A stretch of DNA of 64,000 bases from Sisyra terminalis (lineage: Eukaryota > Arthropoda > Insecta > Neuroptera > Sisyridae), in contig OY292274.1 of NCBI GenBank assembly GCA_958496175.1, positions 68,148,630-68,212,629 of the forward strand, read 5' to 3'. Below are positions 35,410-44,451 of the stretch, one piece after another (the stretch's first letter is position 1; the number at the start of each line of letters is the position of its first letter). The translations under genes were made by a program, and so were the position numbers. A model generated the notes under the pieces. That model made no database searches. It worked only from the letters and a program-made list of their open reading frames with translations, and was not told the origin of the DNA.

Positions 35410-36196
35410 GTACACATATCCTATATAAGGATAAAAATAAACCAAAAGATAAACATTACATTTATTGTTGCTTTTAAATAATAATAAAACGGCGTTTTTT
35501 CTTTTTTTGGCTTTTTCTTTCGGCAAAATCAATTATTTCAAGTAAATTTTCTCCGAGGGTCGATTCATTTATCTGTCGTATATGTTATATGTATTCGATA
35601 AAGAATTGAATTCATCCCCTTCTTCAAGCGTATAAGATAACTTGTTAGTCATAACAAGCACGTAACGCCCTCTCAATCAATGATCAACACATCCGTGCCT
35701 CTATGAACGTCTTACTGTTTTCCCCCGTACCCCCATACACGTAACCCAACCACCCACCCCCAACCACCGACCCACAAAAGCTCACAAAATAGCGCAGCTT
35801 CACGTTAGTTATCCCCACACATATACGTAGATAGTTGATGGGTGAAGGAAAACGGGAATGTAACATCCCCTTGGGTCACCAGACAATTTTTGAACGAAAA
35901 TTGAATTTCGAACGAAGTCGTACTACTTCTATAAGGGATGGTGGTGGCGCACCCAAGTGAATCATTTATCTGTACGTGCCGCTGTCTTATGTTGTATGCA
36001 TAACAACTACCCTTATGCTTCATTCGTCTTTTCTTCTTCTTTTTTTTTTTAATGGTAAATTCGATAAAATCAAAAAACAACCCTTATTCCACTTATCAAT
36101 TAATCCCGGCATAAAACGACTAAATAAAGCTCTTATCTTTGTCCAGGTGGCACATTATTTCCTTGATTAACACAAGAACTTAATATTAAGTAAAAA
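35410..36196. other. Intergenic with GC-richer patch
   Basis: 35690-35960 is richer in C (ACCCAACCACCCACCCCCAA). No gene signature. An internal poly-T tract lies near 36040. Confidence 0.5.
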
Positions 36197-36411
36197 GCTC
36201 AGCTTTTATTAAATAAGAAGACAATTTAGTTGATTTACATCGATTTTTTTATTTAATATTTTTTAATATTCAAATTAACTACGTTTCGTTACGTATCGTA
36301 ACTTCATCTTCATCTATATATAGTAGCCTGATGAAGTTACGATACGTAACGAAACGTAGCTAATTTAAATATAAAACCGCAGTAACCTGAATTGTCTTCT
36401 TATTTAAAAAT
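36197..36411. mobile_element. PLE-B hammerhead palindrome, compact copy
   Basis: Arms CTACGTTTCGTTACGTATCG and CGATACGTAACGAAACGTAG meet at about 36320. Outer words AGAAGACAATT and AATTGTCTTCT are mirrored. The extension at the left end is degenerate. PLE-A follows after a few bases. Confidence 0.7.
36324..36362 (+). ncRNA. Hammerhead-ribozyme-like motif, intact core (PLE-B)
   Basis: TAGC, CTGATGA at 36328-36334 (canonical U7), A, stem II GTTACG-ATA-CGTAAC at 36336-36350 (six pairs), GAAA at 36351-36354, CGTA, then GCTA. TAGC/GCTA makes a four-pair stem I. Expected cleavage after A36358 (GUA triplet). Stem III can only be the self-complementary ACGT, so activity would need a dimeric fold. 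Confidence 0.65.
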
Positions 36412-36426
36412 AATACCTTTAATAAA

Positions 36427-36835
36427 CAAAATAAGATTTTTTCGCTGACTTTGAACAGTTATACTGTGTATACAATATATAGAATATATTGCGGTCCAAT
36501 TTATGTAGAATAATTTAATATAATAATTAATATATAAAAATCATACCATAAACATAAATTTGAACAGAAGTTCAAACAAAAATATTACCTATTTCGATTG
36601 CCAAGCAATCTTCCTCAGTGGTCATAAACTAGTTTCGATCACTACGTAACTGCTTTGTGATGATTCACAGGAAGATTGCTTGACAATCTAAGTACGTATC
36701 TGGACAATACGTCACCAATATTTTTGTTTGGACTTCTGTTCAAATTTATGTGTATGGTATGATTTTTATATATTATTATATTAAATTATACTACATAAAT
36801 TGGACCGCAATATATTCTATATATTGTAAACACAT
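36427..36835. mobile_element. PLE-A hammerhead palindrome (10-bp TSD)
   Basis: CTTTAATAAA at 36417-36426 and 36836-36845. The left end extended, the right end stops at AAACACAT. The minus-strand arm keeps CTGAGGA and stem II near 36592-36620; the plus-strand arm is degenerate (CACAGGA, CTAAG). Confidence 0.85.
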
Positions 36836-36845
36836 CTTTAATAAA

Positions 36846-37256
36846 ATTTCTTTGTAAACAATGTTCCCTTTTTTCTTTCTACAGCTTAAATATATGACAA
36901 TCAGGAGGTACCGAGACTCAAGAAATTAAGGCAATAATTTTTTAAGAACAAGAAGTCTGATGCACCTCTATGAAGAAAAATAAACAATAAAAAAATCAAA
37001 AGAGACGACAAAGTTCCCGTCATAAATTCCACATACTTTTATATTGCTGAAAATTCCAATCGAGACATCTTTTTTTTCTGTTTTTAGTTTTTCTGTTTAC
37101 GTTTTAATAGAAATATTAAAAATATTTCCCTATTACCCAAAAAAAAATCATTTTACCCCATTTGGGGTAATTTATCCCCGATCGCTGGTATATACGATAT
37201 TCTTCACATCCTTTTTAACCTAAACACTAACTAAATTATGAATAAATCCAAAAATT
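36846..37256. other. Intergenic with a repeat fragment
   Basis: AT-rich. 37134-37190 (TTACCCCATTTGGGGTAATT) is the reverse complement of the left end of the element at 26350. 36994-37040 is one half of a direct repeat pair with 37615-37658. Confidence 0.5.
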
Positions 37257-37633
37257 TCCTGACTTTCCCTGACTTCCCCAGCTTTCTAGATTTGTCTGAC
37301 TACTAGCTACCCTGATCCATAATTTCTGCCAAAAAAAAATCTAAAACCACTGATAAAGCCAGCTTGGCAATCGAAATATCCACAAACTTCTACTACCAAA
37401 AAATACCGTTTCAATGATTATAAAATTAAAAGAGACGACCAAGTTTCCTGACTTTCCCAGACTTCCCCAGCTTTCTAGATTTGTCTGACTACTAGCTACC
37501 CTGATCCATAATTTCTGCCAAAAAAAAATCCAAAACCACTAATGAAGCTTGCTTGGCAATCGAAATATCGACAAACTTCTACTACCAAAAAATACCGGTT
37601 CAAAGATTCGTAAATCAAAAGAGACGACAAAGT
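37257..37633. repeat. Two-copy tandem repeat, unit about 188 bp, with hammerhead-like text
   Basis: Units at 37257-37444 and 37445-37633 share CCCCAGCTTTCTAGATTTGT and CTACTAGCTACCCTGATCCA. Each contains ACCACTGATAAAG or ACCACTAATGAAG followed by GCTTGGCAATCGAAATATC, a degenerate relative of the PLE-A hammerhead core. Flanked by the direct repeat AAAGAGACGACAAAGTTCCC (36999 and 37618). Confidence 0.65.
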
Positions 37634-37660
37634 TCCCGTCATAAATTCCATACTTTTATT

Positions 37661-38574
37661 CCAATCGAGACAAACGTCTCGTTTGACGAATGAAGGACGA
37701 AAACGAAACTTGGGAACAATTAGTTTGTTTGAATAAAAAGTTATATCAAGTGAAGATGAATGTAATGGGACGGAAAACGTATCTCAATTAAAAGAATAAT
37801 AAATGTGGTGACGTCATTTCATTCGGTATTCCACTACGTCATCGATACCAAAAGTTGTAAAACGTAGCGGCGCTTGCACCCGCCAGCATGGAGTGTGTCA
37901 AGGCGAAGGCTGCAATTAAAAATCGATCCTAGCATACTTGTTATTTTCTTGTTCTACTTTTTATACACTTCAAGAGAGAATGAAAGTAATTTAAAAATAA
38001 GGATAAGGGGTGGTGGCGTCGTCGTCGTCGTCTTTTTCGTCGTCGTAGTCATCCACCCCTTCTACACACACCCCCGACGTCGTCGTTTCGTCTGGCCGTG
38101 GCGTAGCAGCAACAGTTACGACAAAATCCTACACCTACTACTCCACACAAAAGTTTAGTTTCTTTTAAAAGAATTACGTCTACGTATTTCTTTTTCCCAC
38201 AGCTTTTCATATTTTCCATATCACTCTCACTTAACGGTCTCGTTAAGCAGCAGCTCCGCTGCCAACGAGAAAAACGTATTATCTAATAATGTGTCAGTGA
38301 TTATTAATTTTTATACATAATTTAGCAGAAAATTAGTTCAAAAACTTTTTAACTTCATTTTCCTCCGCTAAAATTACCTTACCCACTTCTTATCTTTGCA
38401 CACTTTCAACACGAATTTAAAAGGATAAACAAATTTCAAAGTTAATTATATACTCTGAGGGTTACACCTTCGTTATAACATAAATCTTTTTTGGGGAATG
38501 AATTTTTCATAAATGATCTGATTTTTGCAGAAATCTATAAGTTTTATTTTTAAAGGAAACTCGGCAATTTTATT
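37661..38574. other. Intergenic with GTC microsatellite
   Basis: Includes a (GTC)n-rich tract at 38010-38090 whose open frame is a composition artefact. 37800-37860 is slightly richer in CpG. No gene seen. Confidence 0.5.
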
Positions 38575-39456
38575 GCAAGAAATTTTCGAATCGATTAGAC
38601 ATATTGCCAGTGGCGTAGCTACCTAGGGGCTAGGCGGGGCAGTGCCCCGGGGCCCTCAAGCCCAGGGAGCCTTCGAATCCTTACCAGAAATCTTGATCGA
38701 TCTAAACTTTTGGAAATTCAGTTGGAAGTTCACCAATTATGTAAGAAAATAATGAGCAAATATGGAGTGCACTAGAATGCGACCTAACGGAATTTGGTCA
38801 CGTTTTATGGCGTACCCCCATTTTTTCAAAATTGTAAATATAATTGCTATTTAGTCAGTTGGTAGGCCCGAAATTTATATAATAAACCCTTGAATATTCT
38901 CTGTTTGGTTTTATTAGCCAAACCTATACCTAGTATCAATTGAAATTTATGTTTTTATTGTTTAATATTTTTATTACCTGCCCTGCAGTGCACAAAAAAG
39001 AGCTTAAGTAGCTTAGCATTTTTTAAGTATTTGTATATTTCATATTTTTATTTGATAAAACCTAATCAGTTTAAATAGCAGTGGGGCCCCATGTTTTAAT
39101 TTGCCTCAGGGCTCTTGGTTACCTAGCTACGCCACTGCATATTGCGTAGACTTTTAGGACCTAAATTTTCAATAAATACAAAAACTAAACTGACCATTTA
39201 CAAAACTCTACTACATCCTATCTGGGCTTACTGAGCAGAATTGTAGGGCTCTGTAGAACCATCCAACATCCAAATTATCCAATCCTTCCAATCAAAAGTT
39301 CTTCGTCGAATAATCAATGATCTCAACTTTCCTTTTGTCACTATTTTAGTCCAAGAACGATTCCAAAAATTCCACTCCAAGTTAGTCGACCATCCTAACC
39401 CTAATTCCCCAATTCTTTCCTCTGAAACCCATCCAGATAACATCGCAACCTCCTAA
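38575..39456 (+). pseudogene. Jockey-type LINE reverse transcriptase tail, split by a hAT insertion
   Basis: When the hAT element and one copy of its 8-bp duplication are ignored, one reading frame runs from about 38579-38607 into 39146-39456. It reads KKFSNRLDILRRLLGPKF, then KLTIYKTLLHPIWAY, then QSFQSKVLRRIIN, with a final HSKLVDHPNPNS and a stop at 39454. This is the typical end of Jockey-clade ORF2 (LYKTxLKPIWxYGxxLWG, FQSKxLRxIxNAP). At least two internal stops (WAY-stop-AEL-stop-G) show it is dead. The catalytic RT motifs lie further upstream and are missing. Confidence 0.8.
38608..39137. mobile_element. hAT element inserted in a LINE (8-bp TSD)
   Basis: CATATTGC at 38600-38607 and 39138-39145. 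Ends CAGTGGCGTAGCTACC and GGTTACCTAGCTACGCCACTG-type. Matches 32365-33048 but lacks most of the transposase remnant: it jumps from AGAATGCGACCTAACGGAAT to ATTGCTATTTAGTCAG via an unrelated 45-bp stretch. Confidence 0.9.
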
Positions 39457-39639
39457 TAAATTTTTAGAGAGTCCCAACATTGGTTGGGTCCTTTCAACAT
39501 GTTTCGCTAATACCACACCAGGGGATAACTACGGTTCTTACCTATGGTGTGGTACATAATCAATAATTTGTTAGCACATTGCATGTTATATAAATTGTAT
39601 ATAGAAGGTAATAAAAGGTTTTATTAACAAAAAAAAAAT
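39457..39639 (+). other. LINE 3' untranslated region and A-rich tail
   Basis: Follows the Jockey-type stop codon and ends with an AATAAAAGGTTTTATTAAC hairpin-like signal and an A-run at 39628-39639, as expected for a LINE 3' end. Contains mirrored GGTGTGGTA / TACCACACC words (39510-39550). Confidence 0.6.
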
Positions 39640-39744
39640 AGGCAAAAGCGACTCATGATGTTTCTGCAGAAGCTAAGCTAAAAAATTTTGGGTCGTTGAT
39701 ACTTTGGGATTTAAGAATATAAATTAAACAGACCGAACCCCCAA

Positions 39745-40380
39745 ATTTCAAAACCTTAACGGAGGTACAGCAGAAAGAGTGGAGCACTTCAAATACCTCA
39801 GATATCATATCAACAAGAAGTGCGATATGGGGCAGGAAATACACTGTTTCATTGAGCAAACCAGAGGAATCTTTATGAGAAAAATCTTCGTTTATCGAAA
39901 TTTATGTCTAGAACTGCGATTAAAAATGGTCAAGTATGATGTGTTCCCTATTGTCTTATACGAAATGGAAGGATGGACTCTTATCCAGAGACTGGAAGAT
40001 AAAATTACCGCATTTTATATGTCGGTAGAATATCGCCGAATCCTGAAGATAGCTTGGAGGGATCACGTGCAAAATTAAGAAGTACTAACGAAACTTAATA
40101 CCACAAGACTTCTTATGATATCCTTAAAGGAGAGAAAATATTTCGACCGCGTAAGGCGTAACAACAAATATCACTTATCCTAGCTTATTATTCAGGGTCG
40201 GAATAAAGGAAAGAGCTCTGGGAAGAAAAAGGACATCCGGGATAGCCAACTTTCGTGGATGATTCGGAAAAAGCACTAGATGAGTCTTCCGCGCTGCTGT
40301 ATCAAAAATAAAATTTTCCATGATGGTTGCCAATCTACAACGTTGAAGGGACACCAGAAAGAAGAAGATGATTTCGGAAA
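39745..40380 (+). pseudogene. LINE endonuclease/reverse transcriptase, C-terminal remnant
   Basis: Frame 1 (to 40077) gives VEHFKYLRYHINKKCDMGQE, IHCFIEQTRG, LCLELRLKMVK, VLYEMEGWTL and ILKIAWRDHVQN. After a stop at 40075 the similarity continues (KLNTTRLL, KYHLS), then shifts frame near 40200 to GRKRTSGIANF and MVANLQR. This order (ExFKYLG, GxExWTL, RRxLxIxWxDHVxNxExL, KLxYFGHxxR, GRxxxSW) is the familiar tail of arthropod endonuclease-reverse transcriptases often seen as orphan fragments. The clade (RTE- or CR1-like) is not settled. The polymerase domain is absent. Several stops and one frameshift make it a pseudogene. It sits just downstream of the Jockey-type remnant, with unrelated sequence between. 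Confidence 0.8.
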
Positions 40381-40847
40381 TGACTACTCAAAATTACGAG
40401 ATGGTGAGATTATATCGAAACAAAAGTTTACTTAAAAACGTTTGAAAATTTGGTGAAATTAACATACGATACATGTTATTAGACAAAATCCAGGATTGGT
40501 CCCAAAAAAGTGCCGGAAACCTAAGAAAATTAAAAGATAATCGGTGGAGTCGAACCAAACTTTTTATGAGCTGTAAGCGGTTGTAAATCCTTTACTAAAA
40601 GCGTCTTATTGTAGAGAAAATCGAGTTTAACACCATGAAGAATCTTTCGATTGGAAAATGAGATAATTCTGGTAGTTCAAGTTATTAAAGTACTTCATCA
40701 AAAATTAATTGGGAAACTAGAACCGAAGAAAACTAGATGAAGTATCTTGAAAGCTTTGAAATTCCGAGCTGGAGAACAAAGAACTATCGTCAATATGCTG
40801 ATAAAAAAGAAGCAAACTAGATGGATCATATTCCCATATTGAAGACC
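40381..40847. other. Intergenic, possible decayed LINE 3' region
   Basis: Less AT-biased than the surroundings, with many GAAAC/TTCGG words. No coding frame recognised. Confidence 0.4.
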
Positions 40848-41240
40848 TCAAATTAGATTTTTTCGCTAACTTTGAACAATTATACTGTTTATACAATATA
40901 TAAAATATTTTGTTGTCTTATTTATATAATATAATTTACAAAATAAACTATAAACAAATGAATTACTGACAGAATTGCTCAGATACATATTTCGATTATC
41001 AAGCAACTGTCATCAGCGGTCATCACATATCGTGTGATGCCTCATCACATAACAGTTACGAAGCGACCCAAAACTACTGGATGACCATTGATGAAGCATA
41101 CTTGGCAATCGAAATACGTAACCGGGTAATATATCAGTATATTATTGGTTTGAACTTTTGTTCACATTTATGTTTATAGTTCATTTTTGCAAATATTTCA
41201 TAAATAAGACCCCAATATATTTTATATGCTGTATAAACAG
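40848..41240. mobile_element. PLE-A palindrome, old diverged copy
   Basis: TCAAATTAGATTTTTTCGCT at left and TATGCTGTATAAACAGTTA at right. The plus-strand core reads CCATTGATGAAGCATACTTGGCAATC, so stem II no longer pairs. The most diverged copy in the window. Confidence 0.7.
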
Positions 41241-42352
41241 TTAAAGAGTAAACCACCCGGAAAACTAAACCTACCCTTGGACAACAGAAAAAACAGATTG
41301 CAAATCTCAAATAATACAAATTTTAAGCTTATTCAGATTTTGGTCTCGTTGGACTTTGAGACGCTAAAGTTTTACATACCACCACCCCCCGGATTACCAT
41401 AATATTCTTATATTACATTTCTTATTGCACATTTCTCGCACTAAAGTGATCATTAAACTAATGAGGCCAAATGAGCTTTTAAGTGATTCCCTCCATCATT
41501 TTCTAATAATATTGAGGCAAATTGTATTAAGCAGAAAATAAATTTTTAATAAATGCACCGCACGCATCAAACGTAAACCTATTAAATTAATAAATACAAG
41601 TCTTGAGAGCTACGTACGTTTTAGTGTCCCATGTTCACAGAAGATGGATATAGTTGGGTCTCTGAAAGATCGTATAGTGGAAAGTTGGTAGTTGGTTGAA
41701 GGGTACATTTACATGTATAGTACATATGCATGTGTATGTGTGTGGTTTTTGGAATAGGGGTGGCATTGAACGAACGGTTGGCACCACGGGGTTGGGGGTT
41801 GGGGTTGGTGTAAAGATGTTGCTAAGATTCTAAAATGTATGCACATGTAGACGGAGATGTAGGTGGCAAGCATGGTACCATACACATACGCCTTGTTGTC
41901 TAACTTGCCACCATTACTACAACGAAACCCATCTCACCCCCATCATCCCCATCACCACCACCACCCCCTCATTGCCCTCGTCGTGTGCTACGCCAGTTAG
42001 AAACTTTAATTAGTTGACAGACAGAGAAGGACAGGAATCAGGGCAGGACAAGAATATGTTTACATTTTCACCAAACAGAGTTGGCCTTAAATTTTCCAAG
42101 AAACCAAATTAAATATTTATTTAGCGTTAGTGAAACGCTCTAATGCGAATTTCTGGATAAAAAGATTTCCATTTTTTATCAAGTGCTTAACCCTCTTTAC
42201 TAACGTAAACATTACTTTTAACGTGAAATGTCATTCATAATAAACGAACTTGTACCATCAAACATTAACAGTTTTAACCTTTGAAAATTTCAAGATAAAC
42301 TAAATACATAGTTAGAAAAAAATTCTAATCATTTTCACCTAATCTATATCTA
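41241..42352. other. Intergenic with G/T-rich and C/A-rich tracts
   Basis: GGGGTTGGGGTTGG-like run at 41790-41812 and CCATCACCACCACCACCCC at about 41946. No gene seen. Confidence 0.5.
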
Positions 42353-42462
42353 AGCCTTTTTCCTGGGAAGATTAAAAAAAGATCCGCTAGGGGCAGCACC
42401 GGTGGGGGGTACATGTGTTTTGAATTCTCTATTGACAACAACGTTAAACATCCAAAATTATT

Positions 42463-42600
42463 ATGGAATTACCGGAAGATGATGTACCTGGGGCCAAATT
42501 GAAATTTGCAAAAGTGCAAGATCATCTTGTCCGGGACTTAAAACGATGGCTTGCATGTCGTGGCTTACCCGTGTCTGGTATATGCCATTGTGTTGCATAA
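42463..42600 (+). CDS. SAP-like N-terminal exon of the element-borne gene
   Basis: An open frame of 45 codons from ATG at 42463, 14 nt inside the left inverted repeat's inner edge. The peptide includes GAKLKFAKVQDHL and LKRWLACRGLPVSG. The last part fits the start of a SAP-type DNA-binding helix-extended-loop-helix (LKxWLxxRGLxxxGxKxxLV), which is cut off where it should continue. A GTATAT at 42578 offers a splice donor after ...VSG, so this may be exon 1, with the downstream exon lost or replaced; the in-frame extension to TAA at 42598 is then intronic. Function inferred as DNA binding only. The charged leader EDDVPG is unremarkable. Confidence 0.5.
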   Translation: MELPEDDVPGAKLKFAKVQDHLVRDLKRWLACRGLPVSGICHCVA

Positions 42601-42703
42601 ATTTTTATAATTTTAAATAAATTTTGTTGTTGATTTTTTCTTCATTTATTTAAATTGAATTGAAGAATGCATTGCAAATGGTAATGGTAAAAAAAAATCA
42701 TTT

Positions 42704-43041
42704 TGTTACGACTGCTTCTAAAGTTGAACTTTCGTGGGTTGTGTGGCGGGGGTAAAGAGCCGTTTTCTCATCGTGGTGGCAAGCGTGCGCGAAAGTAGAG
42801 AAACCGTGCGCGAAAGTAAATAACAGTGCGAAAAAGTAAAATAAATTGATACCGAAATAAACTTTGATAAGATATAATTAATATAGGTAATTATTTAGAC
42901 TGTAGTTTAAACTAAAATGTTGTTTCTATTCATAATTTTTCTATAAATTATTCTTACTATAGAGTTAAAATTTTTCATACATAAATAACAATAATTAATT
43001 ACTCAATCTGTTTCTGTTGAACTTTAGAAGCAGTCGTTACA
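42704..43041. mobile_element. MITE nested in the SAP/SWIM element
   Basis: Inverted ends TACGACTGCTTCTAAAGTTG and CAACTTTAGAAGCAGTCGTTA-type (about 26 bp). The inside contains three GTGCGCGAAAGTA-like repeats (42785-42830). Target duplication unclear. Confidence 0.65.
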
Positions 43042-43051
43042 AAAAATTTTG

Positions 43052-43235
43052 TTCGATACTTATGCTTAAAGTGAGGTACCTAGTAGGACGAAATTGAGAC
43101 ACTTGCTAAAGGGACTGATCATACACAACGATCTCGATCACAGCGCACTCGATCTCGTTGTGTATGATCAGTCCCTTCAGCTCGTGCATCAATTTCATCC
43201 TACTAGAAAACCTCACTTTACGCATATGTATCGAA
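43052..43235. mobile_element. 184-bp near-perfect palindrome
   Basis: The arms TTCGATACTTATGC and GCATATGTATCGAA form the ends. The inner core GACTGATCATACACAACGA is perfectly mirrored around CACAGCGCACTC. Lies immediately beside the MITE at 42704, within the SAP/SWIM element. Confidence 0.7.
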
Positions 43236-43570
43236 AATAACTATTGGAATTGATGGTGGTAAATGTTTAGCGGATAAACAACAACGCATGAAATTACTTA
43301 ATCCAACTCTACCAAATTCAACATCCTGCACTTTTCCTACTACAAACTGGGCCAAATTTTCCATCCCAAGCTATCCCTCGTCCCTTTTTCCTATGCTATT
43401 ATGTATAATCATATCACTACCGGTCCTATTAATACTTTAAATTTGAATGCAACTTTATCAGACGATGATGAACAGCTTCCAAATTGTGGAAACTCGAAAG
43501 CACTTCAAAGAGGAAGACAATATTGTCTGAGTGATTTTGTGTTAAATCTGTAAGATAATGCTAATGATTT

Positions 43571-43859
43571 GTGTATACAATATATAAAATATATTGCAGT
43601 CCAATTTATTAACATACATTCGAACAGAAGTTCAAACAAAAATATTCGTGACGTATTGCCCAAATACGTATTTCGATTGCCAAGCACCACTGATGAAGAT
43701 TGGTTGGCAATCGAAATACGTATCTGGGCAATACGTCATGAATATTTTTGTTTGAACTTCTGTTCAAATTTATGTTAATAAATTGGACTGCAATGTATTT
43801 TATATATTGTATACACAGTATAACTGTTCAAAATCAGCGAATAAAAATCTTATTTTGAT
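43571..43859. mobile_element. PLE-A hammerhead palindrome inside the SWIM-like pseudogene (9-bp TSD)
   Basis: TAATGATTT at 43562-43570 and 43860-43868. The left end starts at GTGTATACAA, the right end has the extended tail (CTTATTTTGAT), the reverse orientation of the copies at 29445 and 36427. The plus-strand core is canonical CTGATGA. The centre is compressed (much of the loop is missing). Confidence 0.85.
43687..43727 (+). ncRNA. Hammerhead-ribozyme-like motif, canonical U7
   Basis: CCA, CTGATGA at 43690-43696, stem II GATTGG-TTG-GCAATC at 43698-43712 (one closing mismatch), GAAA at 43713-43716, TACGTATC, TGG. Expected cleavage after C43724. Confidence 0.6.
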
Positions 43860-44451
43860 TAATGATTTGGTATAATACTTAAGAGCAGATTTACAATCTT
43901 CTTTCCGAGTCATTGTGAAGTATACAATAAGTATAGCTTTGGATAAGAATAGTAGCAATAGTAGCAAAATTACTGATGCTCAGTGTCTGTATCCAGCATC
44001 TTCTTCAAAGAACTGTTCTCATATGGTTGCTTTATTTTACAAACTTGAGGATTATACTGTACATTACGGTTATGATGCACTCACATGCATATCAAAGTTA
44101 AAAGAATGGAATAAAGGCAAAAAATTAGGCAATAATCCAGACAATATTTTAACTGTTGGCTATCCTACCAAACGAAAACACCTGAAGAAATCAATAATTA
44201 GATTATTCCGAAAAAAAAAAGTTAATATTTAAATGATAACCACGATAAAAATCTGTTACCGTCTAGATTTGTTAAGTAGGCATGATAATTTTAATTTTTT
44301 TTAACTTTTTTTTACCACAACATTTATTTATTCTTCTAGTATTAAAGTGTACGTTTAACATTGTTGTCAATAGACAATTCAAAACATATGTACCCACCCC
44401 AACGGTACTGCCCCTTGCGGATCTTTTTCTAATCTTCCCAGGAAAAAGGCT

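Larger units (their letters stand above)
43240..44232 (+). pseudogene. SWIM-zinc-finger-like protein, C-terminal part, broken
   Basis: The piece upstream of the PLE-A insertion reads GIDGGKCLADKQQRMKLLNP, then after a frame change YNHITTGPINTLNLN and SKALQRGRQYCLSDFVLNL. Downstream are VKYTISIALDKNS, ITDAQCLYPASSSKNCSHMV, ALFYKLEDY, TCISKLKEWNKGKK and GYPTKRKHLK. CxxPASSSKNCSH is SWIM-like (CxCx..CxH); here the second Cys of the CxC is Tyr, so zinc binding is probably lost. SWIM regions followed by KLxEWNKGRK and YPTKR are found in animal proteins that often also carry a YqaJ-type nuclease domain; that domain is absent here. With the 43571-43859 insertion and one TSD copy removed, the frame continues across the site, with two old stops (NL-stop-D and V-stop-Y). 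A pseudogene with unknown native function. Confidence 0.6.
42353..44451 (+). mobile_element. 2.1-kb DNA element with 97-bp terminal inverted repeats carrying a SAP/SWIM-type gene
   Basis: The left repeat (42353-42449) starts AGCCTTTTTCCTGGGAAGAT and the right (44353-44451) is its inverted copy; both continue through AAAGATCCGC, GGGGCAG and CTATTGACAACAA to GTTAAAC. Inside are a first-exon-like ORF (42463-42600) and the remains of a C-terminal coding part (43240-44232). Also inside are three separate insertions (42704-43041, 43052-43235, 43571-43859). No clear target duplication could be seen. The cargo protein resembles no catalytic transposase core I know, so the mobiliser is unknown. Confidence 0.75.

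Noticed and set aside
37874..38158. 94-residue frame with Val-rich stretch
   Set aside because: The valines come from a GTC microsatellite.
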